The notes beneath the pieces were generated by a model. That model was not told the DNA's origin and ran no database searches. It saw only the letters and a program-made list of their open reading frames with translations. Position numbers and translations under genes: made by a program. From Flavobacterium glycines (GTDB lineage Bacteria > Bacteroidota > Bacteroidia > Flavobacteriales > Flavobacteriaceae), in contig NZ_FNEO01000001.1 in assembly GCF_900100165.1 (NCBI RefSeq), forward strand, positions 992,001 to 1,056,000: a stretch of DNA of 64,000 nt. Direction: 5' to 3'. Positions 44,682 through 56,397 of the stretch are shown here, one piece after another (position 1 is the stretch's first letter; every line of letters begins with the position of its first letter).

Positions 44682-45632
44682 ATGAGGATAAAAACAGTAT
44701 TTTTTATCTATTTGCTCCTGTTATTTTCAGTTCGTTTGTCGAGTCAGAATACCGGTGCGGAAATAGGTATTATTACTGATAATGATTTATATACTTCATC
44801 TAAAAATGACCAATATTACACTAATGGTTTGGAACTATTCTATCGTTATTTGTCCAAAAAAACGAAACCAAACGTTTTAAAAAAAATCAATGAAATCCAT
44901 ATCGGACAATACATGTATAGTCCTCGTACCATTTATGTAAATCAGGAAGATATGTTTGACAGACCTTTTGCAGGTTATCTTTTTGGAGAATTTGGAAATA
45001 CTAATTTTTACAAAAACCAAGCGGTATTTAAAAAGTATTTGCAATTAGGTTACGTCGGCCCTAATTCTTTTGCAGAGAAGGTGCAGTCTAAAACTCATTT
45101 GTTGTTTCATTACCCATCTTTTGAACAATGGGATTATCAAATTAATAATGCTTTAGCTATTCAGACGTATTTTATGTTTTCCAGTCCTTTTTTGGGTTCT
45201 TTAAATAAGGAAAGAATAGATTTTCAGTGGCAAACCGAGGCGAAGCTAGGAACTATATTTACTTCTTTATCTACAGGCTTTGTCACAAGAATTGGAATAA
45301 AAAAATTAATGCCTCTTTGGGATTCCAATTTTCACGGTGCTTCATTAAGTGCAGTTAAAAGCCCAATGACAAATGAATTGTATTTTTATATGGCTCCATC
45401 AGTCAATTATCAAATTTATGATGTTACTATTCAGGGTAGTTTGTTTAATGATAATAGTCCGGTCACTTTTAATCTTATCCCTGTTCGTTTTAATGCAGAA
45501 GCTGGTTTAAGATATCGAAAAAATAATTGGAATCTCTCGTATGCATTTGTTTACAGAGGAAAAGAATTGAAATTCTACAGGACTATTGGTTACTTTTACG
45601 GCTCCATAAGGTTATCTTATCTTTTCAAATGA
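44682..45632 (+). CDS. LpxR-like lipid A deacylase family (DUF2219) outer-membrane protein
   Basis: An outer-membrane beta-barrel of 316 residues with a signal peptide ending SSQ. Family features include an early Asn-Asp pair followed by YYTNG (ITDNDLYTSSKNDQYYTNGLELF), where LpxR binds calcium and holds catalytic residues. Further along are QYMYSPRTI and DRPFAGYLF, then GYVGPNSFAEKVQ. LpxR removes the 3'-acyloxyacyl chain of lipid A in Salmonella. Whether this relative does so is inferred. It directly follows mtgA, suggesting a shared role in envelope remodelling. Confidence 0.85.
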   Translation: MRIKTVFFIYLLLLFSVRLSSQNTGAEIGIITDNDLYTSSKNDQYYTNGLELFYRYLSKKTKPNVLKKINEIHIGQYMYSPRTIYVNQEDMFDRPFAGYLFGEFGNTNFYKNQAVFKKYLQLGYVGPNSFAEKVQSKTHLLFHYPSFEQWDYQINNALAIQTYFMFSSPFLGSLNKERIDFQWQTEAKLGTIFTSLSTGFVTRIGIKKLMPLWDSNFHGASLSAVKSPMTNELYFYMAPSVNYQIYDVTIQGSLFNDNSPVTFNLIPVRFNAEAGLRYRKNNWNLSYAFVYRGKELKFYRTIGYFYGSIRLSYLFK

Positions 45633-45648
45633 ATTGGTTTGAAAGAGA

Positions 45649-45682
45649 AAAAAGGTAATTTGATTGAAAATCAGGCCTTTTT
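45649..45682 (+). terminator. Terminator after the LpxR-like gene
   Basis: The outer arms AAAAAAGG and CCTTTTT and the inner TGATT-GAA-AATCA form a hairpin with a small internal loop, ending in T5. Confidence 0.65.
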
Positions 45683-45753
45683 AAATATTTTAAAAAAGTA
45701 TTTATTTATGAAATATTTAATAAATTAGTTTTTACAAACTCACATCTAAATTC

Positions 45754-47403
45754 ATGACAATGTATAAGTTTTGGACTATATTTCTTGTTGTTTTTTCTCC
45801 CGTATTTTTGTATTCTCAAATTAAAATAGACTCATTGTTAGATGAGCTGGATACTACTATAGACAAATGTGAGTTTTATCATAACAAGAAAGAAACTGAA
45901 ATAAATAAACTTAGAAGTTTGCTTAAATTGACTTCTTCGAATGTTCAGAAATATGAGATTTATGAGGAGTTATTTGGAGAATATCGATTTTATCAATCGG
46001 ATTCGGCTTTAAGTTATGCGAGAAAAAGCTTGAAAATAGCAAGCGAATTAAAGGATTTAACTAAGATAAATACTTCCAAATTAAATCTGGCTTCTGCTAT
46101 GGGAACATTAGGGATGTATAAGGAGGCAACGGATATTTTGAATAAAATTTATATAAAATCTACACCTGATATTAAGGGTACTTATTTTGGTGTTTGTAGT
46201 TCACTTTATCTTTCAATGTCTGATTATGCTGCCACCATACAAGAAAAAAGTGATTATCTCAAATTGACAAAAAAATATAGAGATTCCAGTTATAATTTTT
46301 ATCCAACAAATTCGGAATCCTTTATTATTCATAGGGCAAATAAACTTTTTGAAGAAAAGAGGTATGACGAAACCTTACCTCTGTTAGAGAATTATTTCCC
46401 AAAAATAAAAAGTAGTAATCCGGACAAAGCGGTAGTGGCTTATTTAATTTCATTGGCTTATCAGTTTAAAAAAGAATATGAACAAGAAAAAAAATGGCTA
46501 ATTATTTCTGCTATTTCCGATTTGCAATTAGAGAAGAAAGAATATATTTCACTTCGATCTTTAGCTTTTGTTCTTTATGAAGAAGGCGATATTGCTCGTG
46601 CATATAAATATACTAAACGAACTCTTGAAGATGCTCTTTTTTGTAATGCCCGATTAAGAACATTTGAGATTTCAAAGATGATGCCTATCATTAATGAAGC
46701 TTATCAAAAGCAAAATGATACTAACAGAAGGCAATTGATTGTTTTTTTGATTAGCGCCAGTATTTTGTCATTATTTTTAATGGTTGTTTTGTTTTTATTA
46801 TTTAAACAAATGAAAACATTATCAAGAGCAAAACAGGAAATTAGTTCGGCAAATGGACAATTGATGACATTGAATAACGAATTGCATCTTTTTAATGAAA
46901 AACTGAATGAAACTAATAATACGCTCAAAGAAGCTAATTTGGTAAAAGAAATATATATTGGCAGATATATGGATCAGTGTTCGGTCTATATCAGTAAATT
47001 AGACGAATACCGACGAAAACTGAATGTAATTGTTTCGAGCGGAAAAACCGCTGAACTTGTAAAAGTGATAAAATCAAAAGAATTTATTGAAGAAGAACTA
47101 AAGGATTTCTATCATAATTTTGATAAAACGTTCTTGTTGCTTTTTCCTGATTTTATTGAAGAATTTAATAGTTTATTGACCGATAATGAAGATATTAAAT
47201 TAAAGCCGGGAGAATTAATGAATACCGAATTAAGAATTTTTGCTTTGATTCGTTTAGGAATATCCGATAGCGTTAAAATAGCTGAATTTTTGCGTTACTC
47301 TTTGTCTACTATCTACAATTACAGGACTAAATTAAGAAACAAAGCTTTGGGACCTCGTGATGAGTTTGAAGCCAATGTGATGCGAATAGGGACAAATAAA
47401 TAA
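45754..47403 (+). CDS. susR: SusR-like membrane regulator (TPR, one TM, coiled coil, C-terminal HTH)
   Basis: Probable activator of the adjacent starch genes. The 549 residues begin with a signal-like helix. A periplasmic TPR-type region follows (to about 325), then a membrane span (RQLIVFLISASILSLFLMVV, about 328-350), a coiled coil (LMTLNNELHLFNEKLNETNN) and a cytoplasmic region ending in a winged or LuxR-like HTH. This last part (GELMNTELRIFALIRLGISDS, then KIAEFLRYSLSTIYNYRTKL) is typical of the DUF6377/SusR group. Bacteroides thetaiotaomicron SusR, an inner-membrane maltose-responsive activator of susA and susB-G, has similar size and layout. The gene stands directly before susB with a terminator between. 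Confidence 0.82.
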   Translation: MTMYKFWTIFLVVFSPVFLYSQIKIDSLLDELDTTIDKCEFYHNKKETEINKLRSLLKLTSSNVQKYEIYEELFGEYRFYQSDSALSYARKSLKIASELKDLTKINTSKLNLASAMGTLGMYKEATDILNKIYIKSTPDIKGTYFGVCSSLYLSMSDYAATIQEKSDYLKLTKKYRDSSYNFYPTNSESFIIHRANKLFEEKRYDETLPLLENYFPKIKSSNPDKAVVAYLISLAYQFKKEYEQEKKWLIISAISDLQLEKKEYISLRSLAFVLYEEGDIARAYKYTKRTLEDALFCNARLRTFEISKMMPIINEAYQKQNDTNRRQLIVFLISASILSLFLMVVLFLLFKQMKTLSRAKQEISSANGQLMTLNNELHLFNEKLNETNNTLKEANLVKEIYIGRYMDQCSVYISKLDEYRRKLNVIVSSGKTAELVKVIKSKEFIEEELKDFYHNFDKTFLLLFPDFIEEFNSLLTDNEDIKLKPGELMNTELRIFALIRLGISDSVKIAEFLRYSLSTIYNYRTKLRNKALGPRDEFEANVMRIGTNK

Positions 47404-47422
47404 TAAATTGTTTTTTTTATTG

Positions 47423-47462
47423 CAGCCTCAATGCCTTTTTAGGGTATTGAGGCTGTTTTTTT
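47423..47462 (+). terminator. Terminator of the susR-like gene
   Basis: CAGCCTCAATGCC (47423-47435) pairs with GGTATTGAGGCTG (47443-47455; one wobble), followed by T7. The proposed operator begins two bases later. Confidence 0.92.
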
Positions 47463-47463
47463 A

Positions 47464-47515
47464 TACTACAGAAGTACTACTTTTTTTTTGTAAATTAAAA
47501 TCATAAGTAATTGAT
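47464..47515 (+). promoter_or_regulatory. Proposed SusR-type operator/promoter upstream of susB
   Basis: TACTACA, five bases, ACTAC with T9, then TAATTGAT at 47508-47515. The same elements with exactly the same spacing occur upstream of susC (50332-50383). The two ACTAC words are direct repeats 11 bp apart, about one helical turn. TTG inside TAATTGAT could be the -33 box: TAATTTTA at 47534-47541, 20 bases on, matches all but the last base of TAnnTTTG. Confidence 0.65.
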
Positions 47516-47642
47516 ATTTAAACATTTATATTTTAATTTTAATGGTTTTTAACTACCAAATTTAGTTAATGAAAATATGCAGGATAAAATCAATATAAAT
47601 TTGGTTTACTAAGGTGTTTAAAGCAAATTATTAACTTATTAA

Positions 47643-49763
<2,121 letters not shown>

Positions 49764-49857
49764 ATTTATATAAATTATTAAGCCATACTATTAATTGATT
49801 TAAAATAAAATTTGGTTGGTTAATAATGTGTGTCACTACATTAATTGTGGTGAAACG

Positions 49858-49889
49858 AAACCTCTTAAAGAAATTTAAGGGGTTTTTTT
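49858..49889 (+). terminator. Terminator of susB
   Basis: AAACCTCTTAAA (49858-49869) pairs with TTTAAGGGGTTT (49874-49885; one wobble) across a GAAA tetraloop, then a T run. Confidence 0.92.
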
Positions 49890-50331
49890 ATTGTTTGTTT
49901 TAATGTGGTAATACTCTCTTGTTGTTTTTGAGATTTAATTATTTGAATAATATGATTATGCTTCAAATGTAAATCAAGGCTTTTTTATATTTTTTTGAAA
50001 GATATATGAAAGGCTAAAGAAATTTGTTGGTAATCTTTAATTAGGGTGTTACCCGTTGGTTCTGCGTTTATATTCAGTTACAAATTATGGTTAATTGGCT
50101 TTTATATAGAGGGTTGTGAAAAGTACTTTAGGTTATGATTTATAGTGTGTTAATGTAGAAATCTCTGGAATGATTTTCTGTAGAATAACTTTATTGATAA
50201 TTTATTTTTTTGTAATTTAATTTGTGTTTTGTTTAAATAAAATGATTTATAATTGTTAATAGTACAATTATAGGCTTATTGAACTGGGTATTTACTAATA
50301 GGTGAAAAAAACAACTAAAATTCCGTTTTTT
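49890..50331. other. Long gap upstream of susC operator
   Basis: About 440 AT-rich bases with no believable coding frame, no clear hairpin and no second copy of the operator. It is unusually long for this gene-dense window. Confidence 0.45.
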
Positions 50332-50383
50332 TACTACATATCCACTACTTTTTTTAAAAGTTAAAAACATGTAACTAATTGAT
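50332..50383 (+). promoter_or_regulatory. Proposed SusR-type operator/promoter upstream of susC
   Basis: TACTACA, five bases, ACTAC with T7, 20 bases, TAATTGAT (50376-50383), identical in spacing to the susB copy. Similarity also includes TTAAAA plus CAT between the two halves. A -7 box after it is weak (TATTTAAA at 50399). The leader to the susC ATG would be about 165 bases. Confidence 0.65.
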
Positions 50384-50569
50384 TTTCAATTGTTTTGTTA
50401 TTTAAAATATACTCGTTTAACTACATTTTTATTGTTGTTAAAATTGAGGGTGTTAAATCCATATAATTTTACATTATCGAAATCGAAATACTGTCATTTA
50501 ACGATGACTTTAAAGAACATTCCGATTTTGTAAAACCAAAATTATTAACAACCAAAAACAAACAAAATT

Positions 50570-53560
50570 ATGGTACAAATGAAAAAAAGTATGTTTTACA
50601 TTTTGCTTTTATGTAACATACTATTTATTATGCCAAATGTAGTTGCACAAACTACAGTAAAGAAGATTAGCGGTCTTGTCGTGGATCAAAAAGGACTACC
50701 CTTAATTGGAGCAAGCGTTCTAATTAAAGGTACAAATATTGGGACTATAACCGATATTGACGGTGCATTTGCTTTACCGGCATCCGATAAGTCAACAGTA
50801 TTAGTTGTTTCATTTATCGGATATAGTGCTAAAGAAGTAGTTGCGAATGATCAAAAACTTCGCATCGTACTTACAGAAGATTCTAATGAGTTGAAAGAGG
50901 TAGTGGTACAAGTAGGTTATGGTACTGTAAAGAAAAAAGATGCAACAGGATCTGTTTCTCAAATTTCGGCTAAGGAATTTAACAAAGGTCAGAACGTAAC
51001 TCCGGAGAGTTTGATTAGTGGACGTATTTCAGGGGTTAATGTAACAGGAGGGGGAGCTCCGGGAGCAAAAGCGGATATCCGTATTCGTGGAGGTTCTTCA
51101 TTAAATGCTTCTAATGATCCGTTGATTATTTTAGATGGATTACCATTAAGTAATGCTGTTCCATCCGGTTCTACCAGTATTTTATCTACTATTGACCCTA
51201 ATGACATTGAGTCTTTTACTGTACTTAAAGATGCTTCTGCAGCTGCTATTTACGGTTCAAGAGCGGCTAACGGGGTAATTGTAATTACAACTAAAAAAGG
51301 AACTAAAGGAGGAGTAAAAGTGAATTTCAGTTCACAAGTGGGAGTCAATACGGTTGCCAACACGGTGGATGTTTTAAGCGCCAATCAATATCGTGCCTTA
51401 GTTAACGAAAAAGGTTCTAATGCTCAAAAAGCCTTATTAGGAACGGCTAATACCAATTGGCAAGATGAAATTTTTCATACCGCTTTAACAACGAATAATA
51501 ATATTTCAGTTAGCGGAGCCTTGTTTAATAAATTACCTATTCGCTTATCAGTAGGTAATGTAAATAATCCCGGGATTCTTAAAAATACAAGTTTTGAAAG
51601 AACGACTACTTCATTGTCTTTAAATCCGGTTTTGTTTGACAATCATTTAAGAATTGATATTAGTGGGAATTTATCTTTTGCTAAAAACAGATTTCAGGAT
51701 GAAGATGCTGTAATCGGTAGCGCCATTGGTTTTGATCCAACTCAGTCTGTTTATGCTGCCGGTTCACGTTATGGTGGTTATTTTGAATGGTTAGAGCCAA
51801 ATGGCAACTTACCATTATTACCGGCCAGAAACCCTGTAGCCCGATTAAATCAGGATGACAGAAGAGCTACTTCTACCAGAAAATGGGGGAACATTAAATT
51901 AGATTATAAATTCCATTTCTTTGAAGATTTACGTTTTATTACTGAGGCGGGAATTGATCGTTTTGACAGTAGTGGGTTTACAAGAGTGAGCACAGCAAGT
52001 GCATTAGGATACCAGCCTAATTCTTATACTTCCGGAAATTGGGTTAATCTGGGGAATTATTCTACTTATACAGATGCACTTCAAAATAAAAACTTAAACA
52101 GTTATTTTAATTATACTAAAGATTTTGGGAAAATTAAAGTAGATGCTACAGCAGGTTATAACTATCAGTTGTTTCAAAAAGAAAAATACGAATCAGGAGA
52201 GACTACTCAGCCTAATCCAAATGAGGATGTTATAACAGATCCGGATATCAATTTACAGTCTTATTTTGGACGTTTGAATTTAGGTTATGACAGCCGTTAC
52301 CTGTTGACTTTAAATTACAGAAGAGACGGAACTTCCCGTTTTTCTAAAGCAAACAGATGGGGTAATTTTGCCGGAGCTGCTTTTGCCTGGAATCTTAACG
52401 AAGAATCTTTCTTAAAAGACAATAAAACTATTTCTACTTTAAAATTACGTTTAGGATACGGAACAACAGGACAACAGGATATTTCAGCCTCTTATGATTA
52501 TTTGACCAGAGTAACATTAGGTTCTATTAACACACAGTATGTTTTTGGAGGAGTGGTTTATTCTACTGCCAGACCTGAAGGATACAATCAAAATATCAAG
52601 TGGGAAGAGTTATCAGAAGCGAATTTAGGTTTAGATTATGGTTTCTTCAATAACAGAATCTCTGGATCGATTAACTATTTCGAAAAAAAATCAAGTGATT
52701 TATTAGCTGATGTATTGGTTCCGGATGGTGCTAATTTAAGAAACCAGGGATTTAACAATATTGGTAACTTAAGAACTAAAGGTGTGGAATTTAGTATTCA
52801 GTCGGATATTGTTAAAAATGATAATTTGACTTGGAACTTGGCTTTTAATACCACTTATATAGATCAAAAAATTACCAATTTAGGTCAAACAGTTGAAGGC
52901 TTTACAGGTTATGCAGTAGGTGATATCAAAGGAGGAAGTGGTAATAAAATTCAAATCAACTCTGTGGGATATGCACCAAATTCATTCTTTGTTTACGAAC
53001 AATTATATGATGCAAATAAAAAACCTATTCCGGGAGCTTATGTAGATAGAAATAATGATGGAAATTTAGATGATAGCGATAAATATAGATTCCATAAGGC
53101 AGCTCCTGACTATACTTTTGGATTATTTTCAAGTTTGAATTACAAGAAATTTGATTTTGTAATGAACTGGAGAGCGAGTTTAGGGAATTATATTTTTGAT
53201 AACGTGAGCTCTGATAAAGGATACTTAATGGCCGGATTAAGAAGAGACAGTGATTTAGCTAATGTGAGTTCGGATTATTTAAATACAGGGTTTGTTTATG
53301 AAGATAACGGAACACAACGTTATTTGTCTAATTACTTCGTAAAAGATGCTTCTTTTATCAAATTAGATAACGTAACTCTGGGTTATACTTTAGAAAAAGC
53401 TTTGTTGAAAACAGTTAATATAAGATTTTCGGCAGGTGTTCAAAACGTATTAACGCTTACCAAGTACAATGGTTTAGATCCTGAAAAATTCAATGGAATT
53501 GATGGAAATATTTATCCGCGTGCAAGAACTTTCCTGCTTGGAGTAAATGCAAATTTCTAA
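50570..53560 (+). CDS. susC: SusC-type TonB-dependent outer-membrane transporter
   Basis: Imports starch oligosaccharides into the periplasm, driven by TonB. It is 996 residues from the ATG at 50570; an ATG three codons later (50579) starts the signal peptide proper. The layout is a signal ending NVVAQ, a carboxypeptidase-regulatory-like domain (about 32-105; KISGLVVDQKGLPLIGASVL), the region LKEVVVQVGYGTVKKKDATG, a plug (IRIRGGSSLNASNDPLIILD; ASAAAIYGSRAANGVI) and a large beta-barrel. The C-terminus ends in ARTFLLGVNANF with a terminal Phe. It is directly upstream of susD, the invariant partner. Confidence 0.97.
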   Translation: MVQMKKSMFYILLLCNILFIMPNVVAQTTVKKISGLVVDQKGLPLIGASVLIKGTNIGTITDIDGAFALPASDKSTVLVVSFIGYSAKEVVANDQKLRIVLTEDSNELKEVVVQVGYGTVKKKDATGSVSQISAKEFNKGQNVTPESLISGRISGVNVTGGGAPGAKADIRIRGGSSLNASNDPLIILDGLPLSNAVPSGSTSILSTIDPNDIESFTVLKDASAAAIYGSRAANGVIVITTKKGTKGGVKVNFSSQVGVNTVANTVDVLSANQYRALVNEKGSNAQKALLGTANTNWQDEIFHTALTTNNNISVSGALFNKLPIRLSVGNVNNPGILKNTSFERTTTSLSLNPVLFDNHLRIDISGNLSFAKNRFQDEDAVIGSAIGFDPTQSVYAAGSRYGGYFEWLEPNGNLPLLPARNPVARLNQDDRRATSTRKWGNIKLDYKFHFFEDLRFITEAGIDRFDSSGFTRVSTASALGYQPNSYTSGNWVNLGNYSTYTDALQNKNLNSYFNYTKDFGKIKVDATAGYNYQLFQKEKYESGETTQPNPNEDVITDPDINLQSYFGRLNLGYDSRYLLTLNYRRDGTSRFSKANRWGNFAGAAFAWNLNEESFLKDNKTISTLKLRLGYGTTGQQDISASYDYLTRVTLGSINTQYVFGGVVYSTARPEGYNQNIKWEELSEANLGLDYGFFNNRISGSINYFEKKSSDLLADVLVPDGANLRNQGFNNIGNLRTKGVEFSIQSDIVKNDNLTWNLAFNTTYIDQKITNLGQTVEGFTGYAVGDIKGGSGNKIQINSVGYAPNSFFVYEQLYDANKKPIPGAYVDRNNDGNLDDSDKYRFHKAAPDYTFGLFSSLNYKKFDFVMNWRASLGNYIFDNVSSDKGYLMAGLRRDSDLANVSSDYLNTGFVYEDNGTQRYLSNYFVKDASFIKLDNVTLGYTLEKALLKTVNIRFSAGVQNVLTLTKYNGLDPEKFNGIDGNIYPRARTFLLGVNANF

Positions 53561-53591
53561 TAGCTAATTAAAAATCAAAAAATTAAACAAA

Positions 53592-55205
53592 ATGAAAATA
53601 TCATTTAAATATATATCCATTTTCTTCCTATTTATTTTAGGAATGAATATGACACTGGTATCGTGTACAAGCGATTTAGATGTGACCCCGAAAGATGATG
53701 ATGAGTTTCTTTCTGAAAGTTTTTTCCAAGATCAGGATTCTTATAAACAAGTTTTAGCAAAATTATATGCCGGTTTGTATGTAGGAGGAAATGATGGTGA
53801 TGGTAAAGCTGATATTGCCGGAATTGGAGGAGATTTTAGTAGTTATTTGCGTTTGCTTTTTGTGAATCAGGAATTTACAACAGATGAGGCTGTTATTGCC
53901 TGGGCAGATGGAACTTTACCAACATTAAATACCCAAACCTGGTCTCCGAATAACGAATTTTTATACGGAACCTATTCCAGAGCATTTTATGAAATTAGTT
54001 TGGCTAACGAATTTTTGAGACAAACTACCGAAGAAAAATTAAACGCTCGTGGAGTTGATGCCACTACAAAAACGGATGTAGCTAATTTTAGAGCCGAAGC
54101 CCGTTTTTTAAGAGCTTTTTCGTATGCTAATTTGATGGATATTTTTGGTAATGTGCCAATTACAACCGAAGCTGACCCAGTAGGATTCTTTTATCCGGAA
54201 CAAAAAACAAGAGCAGAAGTATTTGCTTATGTAGAAAGTGAATTGAAAGATTTAGATGCTAGTTTAGTAGCTTCAAGAGCCAATGAATATGGTAGAATTG
54301 ATAAAACTGCGGCTAAATTTTTATTGGCACAAATTTATTTGAATGCCAAAGTATATACCGGAACAGAAAGATATGCCGAAGCAGCAGCTTTATGTACTGA
54401 TATTATCAATAATTCAGGTTATACGTTTGCTAACGTGCCTTACCGTTATTTATTCTCTGCAGATAATGACAGAAATGGTGCACAATCTGAATTTATTTTC
54501 CCAATTGTGAGTGATGGAAATGCTATTAGAGCTACCGGTGGAGGAATGAGTTTTATACTTCATGCTTCTATTGGAGGAAGTATGGATGCTGCCCAATATG
54601 GTATGAATGGTGGATGGTACGGTATTAGAGCCAGAAGAGAATTTGTAGCACTTTTTCCTGATGCAACAGCTACAGCTGACAAAAGAGGAACTTTTTATAC
54701 AAATGGTCAAACTTTAGATATTGCTAATATAGGAACATTTACAAATGGATATGCTGTAACTAAATTTAGAAACGTAAATTCAGATGGTTCAGCTGCTCAA
54801 CGTAATGATATCCCTGATACTGATTTTCCAATGTTCCGTTTATCAGATGTGTATTTAATGTATGCTGAATGTGCTGTTAGAGGTGCTGCAGGAGCTGATA
54901 TGACTACAGCTGTTGGATATATTAATAAATTAAGAAACAGAGCGCAGGCAGCTACGATTTCAGCTTCTAATATGACTCTTAATTTTATTCTGGATGAAAG
55001 AGCTCGTGAGTTATTCTGGGAATGCCACAGAAGAACTGATTTAATACGTTTTGGGAAATTTACCGGAGCGGATAAAATCTGGCAATGGAAAGGTGGAACT
55101 GAGAACGGAACAGCCACAGCTTCATTTAGAGATTTGATGCCAATTCCTGCCAAAACAATTCAGGCAAATCCAACTTTGAAACAAAACCCAGGATATTCAA
55201 ACTAA
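53592..55205 (+). CDS. susD: SusD-type surface starch-binding lipoprotein
   Basis: Lid and glycan-binding partner of the SusC transporter. It has 537 residues with lipobox TLVSC (Cys25) followed by TSDLDVTPKDDDEF. The helical TPR-like SusD core is evident (NFRAEARFLRAFSYANLMDIFGNVPI, KTAAKFLLAQIYLNA, RLSDVYLMYAECAVRG). The ending LMPIPAKTIQANPTLKQNPGY is the family standard. It lies 31 bases after susC in the same operon. Confidence 0.97.
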   Translation: MKISFKYISIFFLFILGMNMTLVSCTSDLDVTPKDDDEFLSESFFQDQDSYKQVLAKLYAGLYVGGNDGDGKADIAGIGGDFSSYLRLLFVNQEFTTDEAVIAWADGTLPTLNTQTWSPNNEFLYGTYSRAFYEISLANEFLRQTTEEKLNARGVDATTKTDVANFRAEARFLRAFSYANLMDIFGNVPITTEADPVGFFYPEQKTRAEVFAYVESELKDLDASLVASRANEYGRIDKTAAKFLLAQIYLNAKVYTGTERYAEAAALCTDIINNSGYTFANVPYRYLFSADNDRNGAQSEFIFPIVSDGNAIRATGGGMSFILHASIGGSMDAAQYGMNGGWYGIRARREFVALFPDATATADKRGTFYTNGQTLDIANIGTFTNGYAVTKFRNVNSDGSAAQRNDIPDTDFPMFRLSDVYLMYAECAVRGAAGADMTTAVGYINKLRNRAQAATISASNMTLNFILDERARELFWECHRRTDLIRFGKFTGADKIWQWKGGTENGTATASFRDLMPIPAKTIQANPTLKQNPGYSN

Positions 55206-55220
55206 TCACTACAATAAAAG

Positions 55221-56336
55221 ATGAAAAATATATATAAAATAGTAATCGCATTTGTAAGCGTTTTGTTTTTATCATGTAACGCTGATGCGGTAGATAACAG
55301 ACCGGTTCTTGAAAAAATTTCTGGTTCAGAAATGACCCTTCCTGCAACAGGTAAAGCATTTGTACTTACTGAAGCAAATGCAGCAAATGCAGCAGATAAA
55401 TTTGTTTGGACTCCAGCCGAATATTCATATGATGTAGTGGTAAATTACACTTTGATGATGGATAAAAAAGGAGGGGACTTCTCAAATCCACAAGTTTTAG
55501 CTACTACTACAGATGTAACTGAAGCATCAGTATTAGTTAAAAATCTGAATCAGGCAGCAATAGCTTTAGGTGCTGTGCCAGGTACGGCTTCGCAATATGA
55601 TATAAAAGTTAAATGGAGTGTTGCCGGAACAGAAAGCATAGTTGCCCAAAATACATTAACTATTAGTGTTACTGCTTATACAGGTTTGGTTCCTTATCCA
55701 TATACGGATTGGTATTTAGTAGGTGATGCAACCGTTGCGGGCTGGAATAATAATAATGGTAATCAACCGCTCTTTAGAAGTGGCACTAATTCAAACTTGT
55801 ACAAGTTTACAGGTTATTTTAAAGCAGGTTACTTTAAAGTTATTTCAAAATTAGGAAATTGGGCGCCTATGTATGGTGGTTCTGGCGGAAGTTTAGTTTA
55901 TAGAGCAACAGAGGCTGACAGCGATCCTGCAAGTATAAACATTGCTACAGCAGGTTATTATACCTTTTCTATTAATGTGCAAAATTTAACTTATACTTTA
56001 GTTCCTTACGATGCTTCTTCAGCTACAGTTCATTCAACAATAGGTTTAATCGGTTCTTCAAGAACGGGAACTGATGCAGGATGGGGAGAAGATACTGATA
56101 TGACAAAATCAACATTTGATGCACATAAATGGACACTTACGCTAAGTCTTTTTGATGGTGAAGCGAAGTTTAGAGCCAATAACACCTGGGATGTAAACTG
56201 GGGTGGTGATAAAGCATTTTCAGGATACCCTGCAAATGGAACCGGTAGTGGAAATATCCCAGTGGTGAGATCAAAATATAAGGTATATTTTAATGATTTA
56301 GACGGAAGCTATTTGATGATTCCAAATCAGCAATAA
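55221..56336 (+). CDS. susE: SusE-like outer-membrane starch-binding lipoprotein
   Basis: Surface lipoprotein of 371 residues that would hold starch near SusC/D. The lipobox is LFLSC (Cys19). A SusE N-terminal domain follows (about 35-145; VFVWTPAEYSYDVVVNY-like FVWTPAEYSYDVVV, VKNLNQAAIALG). Two tandem beta-sandwich modules come next (about 155-255 and 260-371), each with TDWYLVGDATVAGWN- or IGLIGSSRTGTDAGWGEDTD-like openings and several Trp, as in the starch-binding domains of SusE/SusF. It is last before the internal terminator. Confidence 0.9.
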   Translation: MKNIYKIVIAFVSVLFLSCNADAVDNRPVLEKISGSEMTLPATGKAFVLTEANAANAADKFVWTPAEYSYDVVVNYTLMMDKKGGDFSNPQVLATTTDVTEASVLVKNLNQAAIALGAVPGTASQYDIKVKWSVAGTESIVAQNTLTISVTAYTGLVPYPYTDWYLVGDATVAGWNNNNGNQPLFRSGTNSNLYKFTGYFKAGYFKVISKLGNWAPMYGGSGGSLVYRATEADSDPASINIATAGYYTFSINVQNLTYTLVPYDASSATVHSTIGLIGSSRTGTDAGWGEDTDMTKSTFDAHKWTLTLSLFDGEAKFRANNTWDVNWGGDKAFSGYPANGTGSGNIPVVRSKYKVYFNDLDGSYLMIPNQQ

Positions 56337-56351
56337 TAAATTGAAACAATG

Positions 56352-56382
56352 AAAAAAGGCTATCGAGAGATAGCCTTTTTTT
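56352..56382 (+). terminator. Intra-operon terminator between susE and the amylase
   Basis: GGCTATC (56358-56364), GAGA tetraloop, GATAGCC (56369-56375), extended by A6 and T7. It is a complete intrinsic terminator within the starch gene cluster. The next ATG is 16 bases after the T run. Confidence 0.92.
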
Positions 56383-56397
56383 CCTAAACGAATTATC

